From: Climacteris rufus
Taxonomy: Eukaryota > Chordata > Aves > Passeriformes > Climacteridae
Length of the DNA: 64,000 nucleotides
Direction: 5' to 3'
Assembly: GCA_013398175.1 (NCBI GenBank)
Contig: VZRZ01006170.1
Location: forward strand, 351,291 to 415,290
A program made the position numbers and the translations under genes. Below, piece by piece: positions 11,201 to 23,813 of the stretch (positions are counted from its first letter, which is position 1; every line of letters starts with the position of its first letter). The notes beneath the pieces are model-generated. The model had not been told where the DNA came from. It was given only the letters and a program-made list of their open reading frames with translations, and searched no databases.

Positions 11201-14200
11201 TGAAGTTTAAACTCTGCTCTGTGACTGGTGTAAACCACTCACAAGAACAAGGGGTCCTGGGGAGCTCCTGGCCCCACTGGAACACCTGGACTTGGAGGTC
11301 ACAGGAACCTCTTTGCCAAGGTCCCACCACTGAATGTTGTTTTTTGGGTTCAGCTGAGCTCATGCAGGGTCTCTAAACACAGAAGTCTCTAAAGTTCTAT
11401 AAATACAAAAAGGGCCTTCCTAAATTCCCCTCCCTGCCCAGATGTCAGCTCCTGAATCACACTGATGCAGAAGGAAAGGGGGAATTGAAGGAGCAAGTGG
11501 ATCCTGTGCATCCAGGAGACCCAAGAAGCATCTGCTCCACACTTGCTACAAACTCAACTGGAAAACTCAACTTATCAGTAACAAGCACCAATAACTGACA
11601 AAGAGCAGCAAACTTGGTACCACAAGGACAGAGCAGGAGAGTTCAGGGCAGTTCACACTTCTTGAATCCTTGAACAACAGCAGGGCACTTATTACAGGAA
11701 ATCTTTACACTCAAGACACATACTGTTTTAAAATCAAAAGCTTTTTCCCCATCTCCTATTCTTTAAAGAGACAAATCCCTGAACTGGTCATTTTTATCAC
11801 TTTCTGGAAATATTTATTTATGCCCAGACGCACCTATTATGGTGGGAATAGTCACAACACTGACTGTGGTGCTCCAAAGAGATGAGAAATATGCAGTTTG
11901 CAGATGCCTTTTATTAGATCAACTGATTAGATGCGAAAAAGACAGACAAACCTTCAGAAAGACAAGCCCTTCTTCAGACTTTAAATGTGATAGACATCTT
12001 GAAGACATTATTATAAAGGCTTGATATGATGCTTTAAAGCACTGCTCTTTCCTAAGATCACTCAAGGACTCTTTCAGAAGCTGCAAGTCTTCAAAAGTGA
12101 TCCAGGAAATGCCAAAGTACTCTGTGCTTTTCAAAGGCTGAAAAACCCCCATCTTCCCGTTGTGAAAGAACAATAGCAAATGATTTTGCTGCTTTTTTGG
12201 CTGAACACCTTCCAAGTTACATGTTTGGATGATTACCCTTCTCCCTTTTACAGGGGGATGTTTACTGAGCAGCTACAAAGAAATAACAGGCTGCTGAGAG
12301 CCAACTTTGCTTTCCTGAGATGTTCAAACCACCAGCATCAGGAATTACTCACCTAATTAACATCACAAGTTCAACGTTCACAAACAGTCCGGAGCAACAT
12401 CTGAGATGCAGCCCAGGAATTCAAAGGTGGAAGGAATCTCTCTGATTTTGTCCAAGCCAAGTCCCTGCAGTGACAAAATTACTCTCAATCCCATGCTGGT
12501 TCCCCCTGTGCAGGCTCCTGATGCTGAGGTGGTGGAGAAGCCATTTGACAGCACTGTGTCACTGAAGAACATCCATGTGCAGACAGAAACTCCCACTTGC
12601 TACTTTAAATCAGCTTTCAGTAGCTTTTGTATCACCAAAATAGCACAAAATATATTTACCCCAAACTTATGTCCTAAAAATTCATATGCCCACCAGGAAT
12701 GCTAAAAAGACAAACCTCAACGCTACTGGGGACAGGATAATCAACACTAAATATTCTGACCTTGAATTCTACAGTCTTCTCCACCTCTAATTTTCCTGTG
12801 CCGTGTTTTCTTATTTCTAATCCAGGTTAGAGCATGTGGCTGCTGGTTCAGGTTCAGATTTTTTTGCCAGTGATCTTGATGTGTGGACAAGTCACTCCTG
12901 AGCCCTGAGTTTATCTCACTAACACTTGCTTACCCCACAGAGGAGCCACAAAGTTAGTTCATATATAAAGAGATCCAAAAATGGAAAATACAAAGGAAAT
13001 GCAAAGTGATACCACATTTCTCATTTAGAATGAGTGGGTGACAAATTGCTCATCAGATTGTACAATTTGGGTTGCTCTTGCTTGCTTGCTAATTAACCAG
13101 TCTGACATTATGTTTCCTCCCTCTTGCATCCACCCTGCCTCGGAACTAATCAGGGTTCAATGACAGCATCACTTATCCCAGGACACATTCCAATAATTAA
13201 GGTTTGGAGGACATCTTGCAAACTCCATCACATACCAATAGGATTTTCTCTCCCTCTACTGCTGCGCCTGTGACATGTGACAAGACAAAGCCCTGCTCTC
13301 ATATACATAACAGCAGGATGCTTTCCCACCTTTTAATGGCTGACTGAATCTCTTCCCAGCAACTCTGACAGTAGGCAAGAGCTCTGCAGAAACGACTGTG
13401 CCTTGAGGAGTGAGACCTCGCAGGCTCTGGGCACGGCAACAAAAAGCCCCGTGTTGCTATAGGCTGCCTTTATTGCTAAATCCAAATTTTTAGTGTAGCA
13501 ACACATGATCCCAGAAGATGTGTTTCCCTTCCTACACTCCTTTTCTCACTGCTCTATAGCTTCATTTGATTTTCAGGAGTCCAAGCACATCTTGGCTTGC
13601 ATGGGAAAGGCAGCACAGGTAGGGACACCTTGGACCCTTTTGGGGAGGGGACACAAGCCAGGAAGGATCCTGCTACTTGATTGCTTTATGAACCTTCATC
13701 TGCAGAAGCAGCAACAAATTAAATGCTGGGCTTTCCACTGGCCATGCTCAGTGTCTTCATTAGCCCTGACAGAGCCATTCTGACCCTCCCCACCAGCAAG
13801 TGGCTGCCTCTCCTCAGCTTGGGGCAGCTCTGGTTTCATTCAGCTGCACAAACCAAATGGGTCAACCCACTCCAGGTCTGCAGAGACCAAACTCAGGCAT
13901 AAGCTGGTTGTTCATTCCTTCCTTAGATGTTTTCTCCCATCCTGGGAAAAGCAGCTCACGAGCTTCAGAAGAAGCCTGAGCCTCTGTCTAAGCTGAAAGT
14001 CTGGACTTGGCAGGAGCAAAGTTTGATCCCATGAATTTAGTCTGAAATTGCAAGGAATAAAACCCCATCTGGATTCTATATGCATTGGAAATTTCAGAAA
14101 GGTAAATTATTTTACCAAATAGATTTGTATTTTCAATTTTAGCTAATAGTCATTAGCTTTCCTGAGAATGCCCATTGGAGTGTGGCTACAAATGCTCTTC

Positions 14201-17200
14201 TCCAGGAAGCTGAAATGTCCTGGTGATCAGTTCTGAAAAGCAGATGGAGACATCGTTTATTTTCTCTTGGTGCTTGATTGTGAAGCACTGTTTTCATCAT
14301 CAGCAGCAACAACAGTGCAATCATACAGGGAAATCAGGAAAGGGAATATTCCCTATGGACAGAAATTCCTGGTGATGGACAGTCCTTCAGCCAGTATGAA
14401 TCATCACAACTGACTTATGCAATATTGCACTACTTCACACACCACTATACCTATAAAGTCTCCACCAGGCACTTCAAATAAATTTTATAAAGATAAAAGT
14501 GAATAAAAGACAATTTTGTGCCTCTAAGATCTCCTAATGTTACTTAACATGGAAGAGAGAAAATGGGAGTAGGACAGGGGTTTATAGGAGCCTGAATGGA
14601 CTTTTGCAAGGACTCAGAGCTGAGGGGAATTTAACTGAGGGGCACATCCAGCATTGGTGCTGCTGTCTCCAGGCTGAAGCTGGAGCTGTTCCTTCTCCGC
14701 TCTCTTTTGCATCATCAGGTATTTGCTTTTTTTTGGTCCAAAAGAAGTGCAAGAAACCCTCTATTTCATATATAACTTTCAAGGTCACTTGCGTAAAATG
14801 TACAAAAAGCACATTTTTGTTGATGGAATGGCCTTTTGATAATGAGGTAATTAGTGATATTACAGCAGGAGAAAAGGGGGGGATTTCTTCCTCCTTTTCT
14901 CCCTTTCTGCAAACCCAGTGAAGTGGCAAATTTTGTCGCATTTGCTGTATGTGCACAATATTTCACCCAGCTCTACAAAGTAATGTGTTTTTTGAGTAGC
15001 TACTGTATTTGCTGAAACTAAGTTATAATAATTTGATGACTAGGAACAAGATTAATTCAAGGAACTACTATTCTCATGACAATTGCAAAATCCAGTAGGG
15101 GACAGAGTGAGTATGAATAGAAATGTTTAGGCATCTTACTGCTTCATCAGTGAGGAGCCTGAGATGGAAAAATATCCAGCAATGATATGAGGGGTCACAT
15201 CTCTGGAGGTGCAGCAAGGTAAGCAATTAATTTCTCTATAAGGAAACCTGGAGCTGCAATCAAAACTATCATCGGAGGAAGCATGAATATCTATACAATA
15301 GGAGGATAAAACCCAGTGAAAGATATAATTACATTAAATTATAGCAACTGCCATGTAAAAGTACCAAGGAAAGTAACAAAAAGAATTGTCATTTCCTTTA
15401 GAAATGATGTTTGATAATATCACGGAGTGTTCACATCTCCTCACACATGGAGATGTGCCAGTTATCCAACATCTGAGGGGAAAACAAAGAGCCCCAGCCC
15501 AGCCTCAGTTACAGCACAACTGGGAGCAGCACTCAGTTTGTCAGTGAGGATGTGACAATCAAAGCTGGAGCTCCTGACTGAGCCATCTTCGAAGGGAATT
15601 TTGTATTTCTTTTTTCCCCCCAAAAAGCTACAACTTCTAGAACAAAGCAATGCTGGCCTGTCCCTCGATCTCTCACAATACAAATAACAACCACCAATAA
15701 TACTACGAAGAATTTTGAAGAAGTGGTGCACAGATTAACATTTTCATAGTGGAAGCAGATGAGACCAAATTTAGAGCAAGTAAGTGATATGCACATATGT
15801 TATGGAAAGGCCTAATATTCACTGAAGAGAAGGAAGTATTTCTCAGCTGCATGTACCAGAGAGCTGGGATTTGGGGATCTATAAATAGTTTGCTGAAGTT
15901 ACGGAAGTAGAGAATTACAGCACAAAAAAAAAACCCCAAAATTATCAAAAGTTGAGTTGGTAAGAAAATTTTCTGTTCTGGATCAGAAGAAACCCCAAGG
16001 TTTTTGCTGCTGCCATTCTGTTACAAAAGCACTTTGCCCCAGTCAGGTGTTGGCTCAGTGGTTTGGCACCTGCTGGGATGTGCTCAGGGCTCTCTGCATT
16101 GTGGTTTTACAAAGATGTTGGGTATGAGATAATTCAGTCACTTTTGAGATACTTCTGTGCAAATAGAAGAACTTTGAGGAGGGCTCTGACTGCTGTTAAA
16201 AAGTTCCCAGGTGTTCTGAAGTCAGCCTCTATCTCACTTTGACCAGACAATACTGGACATAAAAAGCCCCCACCAGTCTTCCTCAACAAACCTTGAAAGC
16301 ATCATATTTTAGTAAAATCAGTCTGGAGAATCTGGCACCACAGTCAGGCAACATTCCAGTGTAAAATTCCCAACCAAGTGGAGAAGTGTTCTCTTTTAAA
16401 TTTTCCAACATTTTGCTCCCTCCTGCATGTTGTTTTACCTACAGGTACTGTATTTGTGGTGTCTCTGCAGAAGTTTTAATCAGTGAAGTCTCAGAAAAAG
16501 TGGATTTCCTGAATAGAAACTGCGCCTCGGAAAATGACGCACAAGTTCCCCTCAGCTTAATGTCAACACATGTAGGATAAGGAGTCATGGATACAAAATG
16601 TTATCTGGTAATGTCAAACCCTCATGGCAGGGGTGTGTTGGCAACAGAAAGTGCAAAGCAACGAAGCATCAGGCCTGCGAGGCTGAAGTTCTCTCCATCA
16701 AGGGAGTTAAGCAGAACAAATTGAAGCTTGCAGAAGTCTGGGTAGTAAAACTTGTGGAGCTGTTAAACTGGCTTTGCTTAAAATTAGGAATGAGTGGGCC
16801 CATTTCTTTTAGTGGCAGCCAGTGACTCTGGGTTGTCCATCAGAGGCTGTGCTGTAAATTGGGTGCTGTGGGAACAGGACAGGAACCTGGGGCCTTGTGA
16901 GAGCTCACGGGAAACTGCCTGGGAACAGCAGGATCCTTTGGGATCAAACACAGCCAAACCCTCTGAGATGCAAATGCAAAGTGGAGCAAACACCTGGCCA
17001 GGTCAGAGCTGTCTGTCCTGGGCTTGCTGAGGTGGGGACAGTCACACCACGTGTGCTGTGCTCAGCAGTTGCCCAGATTTATTCCGTGGTTGTATTTACA
17101 GAGAAACTCAAGTATTGTGTATTAAGTATTTTACAACTTGAGGTCAAATTCGGGCTAAGATGAATGAATACAGCTCTGTTGAAGTCAGAGGAATTGTGCC

Positions 17201-17395
17201 CATTAATTCATGACATGCTGCAGGGACAACACACGAACAACAGGATGAAGAGAGATCCCATTGTTGTTCTGCTAAAGCAATAATGAACCCTCTAATTTAC
17301 TGTTTCCAAACCAGCTTATTCCATTTTAGAGAAGAATGCACTGGGTTGCACCTAGCCACCAAATTTGAGCACATCTATTATTAATTTACTTTTTA
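8275..17395. other. Long unique non-coding stretch
   Basis: About 9 kb without a recognisable gene, RNA or transposable element. Open frames reach about 150 codons (10751-11203 plus strand) but show low-complexity, uninformative composition, start at arbitrary positions and match no protein family I know. Local GC-richer patches (9.27-9.37 and 12.4-12.6 kb) are too short for CpG islands. It could contain further regulatory elements that only alignment would reveal. Confidence 0.5.
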
Positions 17396-17399
17396 TGTA

Positions 17400-17660
17400 T
17401 TTTCATTGTAATGGCTGATAGCAAAACTTGGGAAGAGTAGATGGTCCCACACAAGCAGCTGTGAAAAGATGTCCCAGAATTCAGACAAACAGCATTGTTA
17501 ATAGACTCCTCTTAGTGAGGAGAGAAAACATAGTGTCAATCACGCCTGCTGACAGGGTGCAATTAACCCAGCATCAAATTGTAGGGAGATGGATGGGACC
17601 AGATGGTCCTGTTATCCTAACAAAGGATTATACAGCAAGTGTCCTTTGGAAGAAATAACG
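17400..17660. promoter_or_regulatory. Candidate conserved non-coding element
   Basis: This compact, repeat-free block contains 'gcattgttaatag', 'gtgcaattaaccc' and 'cagcatcaaattg' words, consistent with SOX-like, homeodomain-like and TCF-like sites. A 76-codon open frame covers it on the plus strand, but the peptide has no domain I recognise, so I favour non-coding. Assignment is by texture alone. Confidence 0.25.
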
Positions 17661-19695
17661 TTTTTTTAACAGAGACCTTTGGAACAACAACAAAAAAAAT
17701 ATGATGGGAACTAAAGAGACATTACAGAAAATGGAAACGGGCAAACCATGGCTCAAATATGGATTCCAATAGTTAATTATGTGCTCTAAGTACAAATATA
17801 TGTTATATTTTGATCATAATGATGTCTGCTGAAATTTATCCAAAAAGGCCTCTCAAGAGATTGATGTCAAACAGAATCACTGAAAACAAAGTCAGCAAGG
17901 AATGATCAATAAATTAACATTCTTGATGTTCCTGAAAAAATTATTGCAAATATTAACCTGAAACTGCTCAAATGCTGCTCTCCTGGTCTGCTGCTCTGAA
18001 GGGAAGTACATATTTTGAAGCCTGGTTAGAGAGAAGCATCTGTACCTGCTTGAGCAGAGCACCCCAAAAGCCTTCCCAGAGCTGGCAGTGAGCAGTGCTT
18101 GGCATCACACGCTTAGAACCAAAGCTCTCCCTCTATAGACTGTTAATTATGTGGAAGATACAACCAATTTCTGCAAAGAAATCAGGCAAAACAGGTAAAT
18201 AAGAGGAATTCCTAGCACAGTAAAATACATCCTAAAGATGTGTTATCAGTTGAGTGTCAGACAAATGATGGAGCAGGGGGTGGCTCAGGTCTGTCCTGCA
18301 GACACTCAGCCACCTCCCAGGGATTCTTTTTCCCATTTCCCTGTCCCTGCAAGGTGTCTCACACTCTATGTTGGAATTTTTCTGGCAAAGGTGTGATGCT
18401 TCTGTGATATTTCATGTTTTTTTTAGCTTATGATTCCCCTCCTTTTCTAAATTCCACAGGATCCAGCCTTGCACAAATGGATAAGAAATTCCCTATCCTT
18501 TCCCTTTCCTCTCTTTTTTCCTTCCTCTTCCTTTCCCTTTTCCTTTCCTGACATCATCTTGCACAAAGCCAAAGGAAATGTTTTGCAATGTAGATCGACA
18601 CAGCCACAATTAAAATAAACAGGTGACCTGCCTGACACCTTTTCAACATTACACAGTTGGAACAATATCAGCTCTTTTCCAACTACGGAAATTATAAAAG
18701 ATCTAATCAGCAGATAGGATGTAGTCATAGAAAATGCACATCAGCACACCTTAAAGAAAGTAAAATAAATCTTGAAAGTTTAATATCCCCCTTTCTTGGA
18801 CCTAAATAGGCCCCTTTGGAAAACTATTTTATTGTTTCTCATTAAATTAGAATTGTGCTGAGATGCCACTATCTACCATTTCCTATTATTATTAATGTAA
18901 AAAAAAATAAAATCATTGCATATTCAGCATTTCCCCAGTTAAAACAAGTCAGAATGAAAATCTGAGCTGTGTTTTTTCTTAATTCATGTTAATTTAAAAC
19001 CAGAAAGTTCTTTACTTCTTTTCTCCCAGTTTGCATCTGCATTTAAAGATAGCAATATTTTCTAATGATAATTAAGAACCTTTAATTTATTGGTTTATTA
19101 CTTCTGTCCCACATTAGCAGCTCTTACAGAAACAGCTCAGAGATACCACATGTGAATGTGCTTAATTCCTCTCTCATTAACCTCAGAAACACATAGCAAT
19201 TTCCAGCCAACTCAGACCAGGAGTCACTGGATTTTCCCTGCTTTCCAAGCTGTTGGTAGGAGCTGGCACCACAACCATGTGTCCCAAGTCTGCTGCTCAC
19301 CAAAATTTCAGCTTTTGTGACCCTTTAGCAATTACTGCTGTGAAGAGGAGCTTGTCCTGGATCATTTACATATTAGGGGATGCTGTGTTAAAGAAATGTT
19401 CATATTTTTGTGCAGTTTGCTCAAGGCAGAGCATTTGAAATCAGGTTGGCATTTTTATCAAGAAAACAGAAAGCAGCAGATATCCATATGGATAAGAGGA
19501 AATTCTCCCCGTGTACACTGAAGACTTCACTTAATAATGCAGTGGTGGGGATCAACATTACTAATTTGCCCAAAGACTTCAATTTTTATTTGCTAGAAAA
19601 ACAGAATTACTGATTTTTTTTTTTTTTCAGACATTTCTGGGTCTTATTTAACATTCCTTGAAGTCAAGTCAGGGCATGGAGGAGAAGAGCTGCAA
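17660..19695. other. AT-rich unique non-coding DNA
   Basis: No gene is supported. It holds the polypyrimidine tract at 18496-18549 and a T14 run at 19614-19627. The short open frames are uninformative. Confidence 0.5.
18496..18549 (+). repeat. Polypyrimidine tract (CCCTTTCCT-type)
   Basis: An uninterrupted C/T stretch of about 54 nt built of irregular CCTTT and TTTCC words. It is a purine/pyrimidine asymmetric simple repeat that could form triplex DNA. It is unlikely to be a functional splice element, because there is no paired exon. Confidence 0.85.
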
Positions 19696-19699
19696 GAAG

Positions 19700-19809
19700 A
19701 AGCCAGGTTGGACAGGGCTTGGGGCAACCTGGGACAGTGGGAGGTGTCCCTGTCCATGGCAGGGGTGGTACTGGATGGGCTTTAAGGGCTTTTCAGGCTT
19801 TCTGGGATG
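19700..19809 (+). repeat. CR1 LINE 3' end, plus orientation
   Basis: The sequence follows the avian CR1 3' region: 'aggttggacagggcttggg', 'gcaacctgggacagtgggag', 'gtgtccctgtccatggcagg', then 'actggatgggctttaaggg'. It ends near a degenerate tail (ctttctgggatg). The copy is 5' truncated and lacks any reverse-transcriptase frame. Match to the family by recalled consensus is strong over about 100 bp. Confidence 0.88.
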
Positions 19810-19834
19810 AGCAGAAAGGGACTGTGGGTCACTG

Positions 19835-19876
19835 GGCCAGGCTGCTCAAAGCCCTGTCCAAACCTGGCCTTAAAAA
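19835..19876 (-). repeat. CR1 LINE fragment, minus orientation
   Basis: 'ggccaggctgctcaaagccc' followed by 'tgtccaaacctggcc' is the reverse complement of the same CR1 segment seen in the preceding element ('ggccaggtttggacagggct..gagcagcctgg'). The two fragments lie about 25 bp apart in opposite orientation, giving a partial inverted repeat. Confidence 0.75.
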
Positions 19877-19879
19877 CCT

Positions 19880-20720
19880 GACAAAGTTCACTCAACACCA
19901 CAGCCAGGCAAAGCTCACACAGCTTAATGAAGAAATCTGCAGCACCTCTTATTTTGACCATGAATTCCTATAAATTCCTTGCTCTGTGCTGTGGGCAGGA
20001 GGATGCTCTGGCTTGGACTGTGTCCCTTGCACATCTCAGCTCTTACAGCTGCTATTCCCCGTCCTGGCAGAATCTGTCTCTGGACATGCCCCCCGTCTTG
20101 CAAAATTCAATGTCTCCTCCACCCCATGACTTGGAAAAGACTTTAGAAGAGAGGCACACCCTCTGCCACCCCTTCCTTTTCAACTGCTGGGGAAGTTTGG
20201 AGCATCTGCAGCCTGAGAGATCCCAGGAGTTCATTAGTGGCCCAGTTTCCTGTGGCTCTGTGCCACAGCACTTCTGCCTGAGTGACCTCGACAGGCAGCC
20301 GTGTCCTCATATGGAGTTTTTAATAAGTGTCAGAAAACCTGAAGCCCTCACGTATCCCTAATGTTACTTTTTGGCATCGTTAACCACCAGAGATGAAAGG
20401 ATGAAATTGAAATGTCTGTCTCCAGAAAAAAAGAAATCTCACCTGGGCTGAGTGTGAGGGAATGAAGGAAACCTGCAGGAGGATTGGGTTAAATCCCTTC
20501 CTATCCACCTGCTCCAGTGCAGCAGGGGTCAGCTGGAAATTAGCACTATTTGACATCCACACAGGCATATGGTTCAAAATGGGCTTTTTAGCTGCCTTTG
20601 GGATGAGCTGCCCGTGGAATTGGCTGTTGGCTTGGTGTTTGTGATGTGCAGCGTTGACAGCAACGGCACAGGAAGGAACAGAGACCCTGCTGCTCTCAGC
20701 TGAGACACCAAGGCAGGGGC
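19880..20720. other. Non-coding DNA between CR1 pair and minisatellite
   Basis: A 144-codon open frame lies here on the plus strand (19927-20361). Its translation has no recognisable domain, and frames are open on the other strand too, so I do not call a gene. No repeat family is recognised. Confidence 0.45.
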
Positions 20721-20724
20721 ACCA

Positions 20725-21241
20725 GGGATCACTGGGAATTTGGGAGCAATGGGTGGATCTGGGAGCAATGGGAGGATCACTGGGAATTTGGGAGCAATTG
20801 GTGAATCTGGGAGCAATGGGAGGATCACTGGGAATTTGGGAGCAATGGGTGGATCTGGGAGCAATGGGAGGATCACTGGGAATCTGGGAGCAATGGGAGG
20901 ATCTGGGAGCAAAGGGAGGATCACTGGGAATTTGGGAGCAATGGGAGGATCACTGGGAACCTGGGAGCAATGGGTGAATCTGGGAGCAGTGGGAGGATCA
21001 CTGGGAATCTGGGAGCAATGGGTGAATCTGGGAGCAATGGGAGGATCTGGGAGCAATGGGAGGATCACTGGGAATCTGGGAGCAATGGGAGGATCACTGG
21101 GAATTCAGGAGCAATGGGTGAATTTGGGAGCAATGGGAGGATCACTGGGAATTCGGGAGCAGTGGGTGAATTTGGGAGCAATGGGAGGATCACTGGGAAT
21201 TTGGGAGCAATGTGAGGATTACCAGGAATTCAGGAGCAGTG
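20725..21241 (+). repeat. Minisatellite, 48-bp higher-order unit
   Basis: About 500 bp of tandem repeats built from two sub-units, a 29-bp type (gggagcaatgggaggatcac followed by tgggaattt) and a 19-bp type (gggagcaatgggtggatct). Together they give a 48-bp period. Variants alter ggtggatct to ggtgaatct and ttt to ctg, cagg or tcgg, and order is irregular toward the 3' half. Because 48 is a multiple of three and the unit lacks stop codons in several frames, long false open frames appear on both strands (for example 20740-21351 plus and 20574-21068 minus). Confidence 0.96.
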
Positions 21242-21244
21242 GAC

Positions 21245-23785
21245 AACCCCATTTTCATACCCACACCAGGGAAGGGAAGGTGCGGATCCAGGAGACAGAG
21301 AAAGCTCAGGGTCTTTGGGAAGAGGGTTGGAAGCTGCTGCCCCAGCAGTAAGGGCTCAGCAAAGCTCAGCATGCAGCCAAAATTCCACAATATCAGTTTG
21401 CAGAAGTGCTTCAGTGGATAGCCTCGGGAAAATTACAGTATGGAATAAATGATGCTTTTATTGTCTTTTGTTATTCTAGTGTAACTAGCTTGACTCTTCT
21501 TACTAAAAGTCAAATTATAAATGTATCCAGAAAGCCCCAAATTTGACCCTGTATTAGATATAATGTATGTAGTTACAAATATATTCCTAATACTTAATAC
21601 TTAATATTTATTAGTTAGATATATTATATAAATACCATTACTTAATATTTATTAATGTGGTGTGATGTTTTTTAATGACTATCCTAGCTCAAAGTTTTTA
21701 ATTTCCTTAAAAATGAAACTATATCTGTCTTTGGGCAAACCAATGTGATAATCTTAAGGAAGGATTTTTCTGTTTTTTTTACTATTACACTACATTGAAA
21801 AATTTGTATTAAGCTATGCTTTAAATCAGCATTTTCTCAAATTGAAGAACAACTGATGCTAAAGTATATGGTAAATTAGAATACTTATAATTTGCATAAA
21901 AATAAAAATAAATCAGTTTACCACTAGTGTCCTTACTAGCAAGGATTTCTAAAACCAGTGGCTAGGAAACATTGTTGGTTTTCAGGCCACACTTCATCTA
22001 ATTATACAGAAGCAAATCCACAGAATTGCAAGGGTTTGTGGAAGAGATAATCAAATCACACCCGTTTGGAATGAGGGAGATGCTCAATGTGGAACTGCTG
22101 ATACAGCAATTGAATTACAGCACTTCAGCAGCTAAAAAGTTCTTTAATAGATGTCACAGGTTTACCCATTTTGAGTGCAGAAAGGGATACAGAAATTAAG
22201 GAAAACAAAACAAAACAGTCACAAAAGAAGATTATGTCAGGTCTTTGCACCATTTTTTTTACAGTTATATTAATTTTTTTTGAAAATTATTATTTCCAAG
22301 TGCTCAGCATAAAGCAAGGTCTATCTGGAGTTCACCTCAGTGGGACTAAAGGCAAACTAATAATTTAATTTCAGCAAATATTAATGATCTCATATGTATT
22401 TATAAGAGTAACTTCTACATCTATTTAGGTACAAGAAAAAAGGGCTTTATTCTCAAAAACAGATCTTTATGACCAAAGTATCATAAAGATTCTTATTGAT
22501 TTAAAAGAGTTTTTGCTGATTCTCATGTTTTAAATAGAACAGATGCATTTTTTCACCTTCGTAATATTCTCCTTTGGTTGTAGAGTGTTAATTAATCAAT
22601 TACAGTGAAAATTAATCTGACACCTATTCTTTTAAGTCTATGCAGGTGCTGTTGCTTGTTTCATGAGAGACTTTTATTGAAAATTTGGCCCAAATCTTAA
22701 AAGCTGGCAAAGAGAAGCCACTGACTTTTACCTAGAAACTGTTTGGGAGTTATATTAATGTCAATATTTAGCACTTCAGTGCAGCTTTTTCTTATGGACA
22801 TCATGGTAAAAAATGTCTTTCCTTCCTCTGTGGTTTTTATTTTAAAAAGAAATATGTAATTATTAAACTTCATATCTTTTACCAGAAAAACTGCTATTCA
22901 AATTTGGGTGTTTAGCTGGGAACAGCCTAAGGAAATCTCATTTTGAGAGTTAAATTAGCATTTAGCACTTCCCAAAAATCATATCCTCATCAAGGGCCTC
23001 TTGGTGGTTGTTCCCAACTGGGAACATTCCAATCCCTTTGGAAATTTGAGTCCCTGGGGACTTGCACAAGAAAATGTAGCAGAACAGGGATTTGTCTTCA
23101 AATATCCTCTGGGCTTAGGCTTCCACCATTAACACTGGGCCATCCCAGCTCATGTTGGGGCCACAACCAGGAAAGCAGAACTAAGATATCAGTAAAAATA
23201 TAATTAAGAAGGAATGTCACGGTGAAATTACTTTTTTTGAACCGGTATTGGATTTTTTTTAAACAAAATTCCACTGAAACAGGTTCAGCCTTTCCCTTTC
23301 CCAGCAATGTCATAATTTGTTGTTGCTGTTTTCCATGACACGTGTGTTTGATGCAACAATTCCCGTTTGGGATTGGGGAATGTTTATTTTATTTTTATCA
23401 GTCCTAAACTTAATGTTGCATTTGTTGCCTGTTACACAGGCCCCTCACATCAACAGCACATAAATACCTCTGACCAAAAATGTGTGTCAGCAGTGCCAAG
23501 ACTTTTTTCCTGCTATTATTTTATCTTAACTCTGTTAAATCCTGGCGATGCCAGCTGGGCTCAGCTTACAGCCAGAGGAGCCTTGTTAAGCTCAGCTTTG
23601 CACACTGGGCATTTCAGTGGTAATGTGCCGTGGTGAATTCCAAAGTTTGGATGGTGCAAGTGGTTGTTGAGCAGTTCCTGCTCCGTTGGAGGGGCTGAGG
23701 GCAGAGTTTGTGCTGCCACATCTGGTTTGCCCAGCTGCAGAGAGCACCAGGATGGAGGGGGCTCTGCCTGGAGTTGTCAGTCGCT
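21245..23785. other. AT-rich unique non-coding DNA
   Basis: From about 21.42 to 22.9 kb the sequence is strongly AT-rich, with the word 'acttaatatttatta' occurring near 21.60 and again near 21.64 kb. No gene or transposable element is recognised. A homeodomain-rich block at 22560-22700 is listed separately. Confidence 0.5.
22560..22700. promoter_or_regulatory. Candidate conserved non-coding element, TAAT-rich
   Basis: The block centres on 'gttaattaatcaattacag', which packs several TAAT/ATTA homeodomain cores, followed by 'aaaattaatctgacacc' and 'gcaggtgctg' (an E-box CAGGTG). It is free of repeats and open frames. It resembles a developmental enhancer core, but conservation is untested. Confidence 0.28.
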
Positions 23786-23790
23786 TCCTC

Positions 23791-23813
23791 GTTGCTAAGG
23801 AAACTATTTCCTT
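23791..23813 (+). promoter_or_regulatory. RFX X-box-like motif within an inverted repeat
   Basis: 'gttgctaaggaaac' at 23791-23804 fits the X-box pattern RYYNYY, a 2-nt spacer, then RRNRAC at every constrained position. RFX transcription factors bind such sites, many of them at ciliary genes. The 3' part overlaps a perfect inverted repeat, aaggaaa (23797-23803) and tttcctt (23807-23813) around 'cta'. The surrounding 23.56-23.85 kb is GC-richer than its flanks. No promoter or gene start is evident, so a distal element or chance match are both possible. Confidence 0.45.

Noticed and set aside
10751..11203. 150-codon plus-strand frame
   Set aside because: No recognisable domain, arbitrary start, another long frame on the opposite strand, and length within chance expectation for 64 kb of six-frame sequence.
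20740..21351. 203-codon plus-strand frame and 164-codon minus-strand frame with short peptide repeats
   Set aside because: Both come from the 48-bp minisatellite, whose length is a multiple of three and which lacks stops. Openness on both strands argues against a gene.
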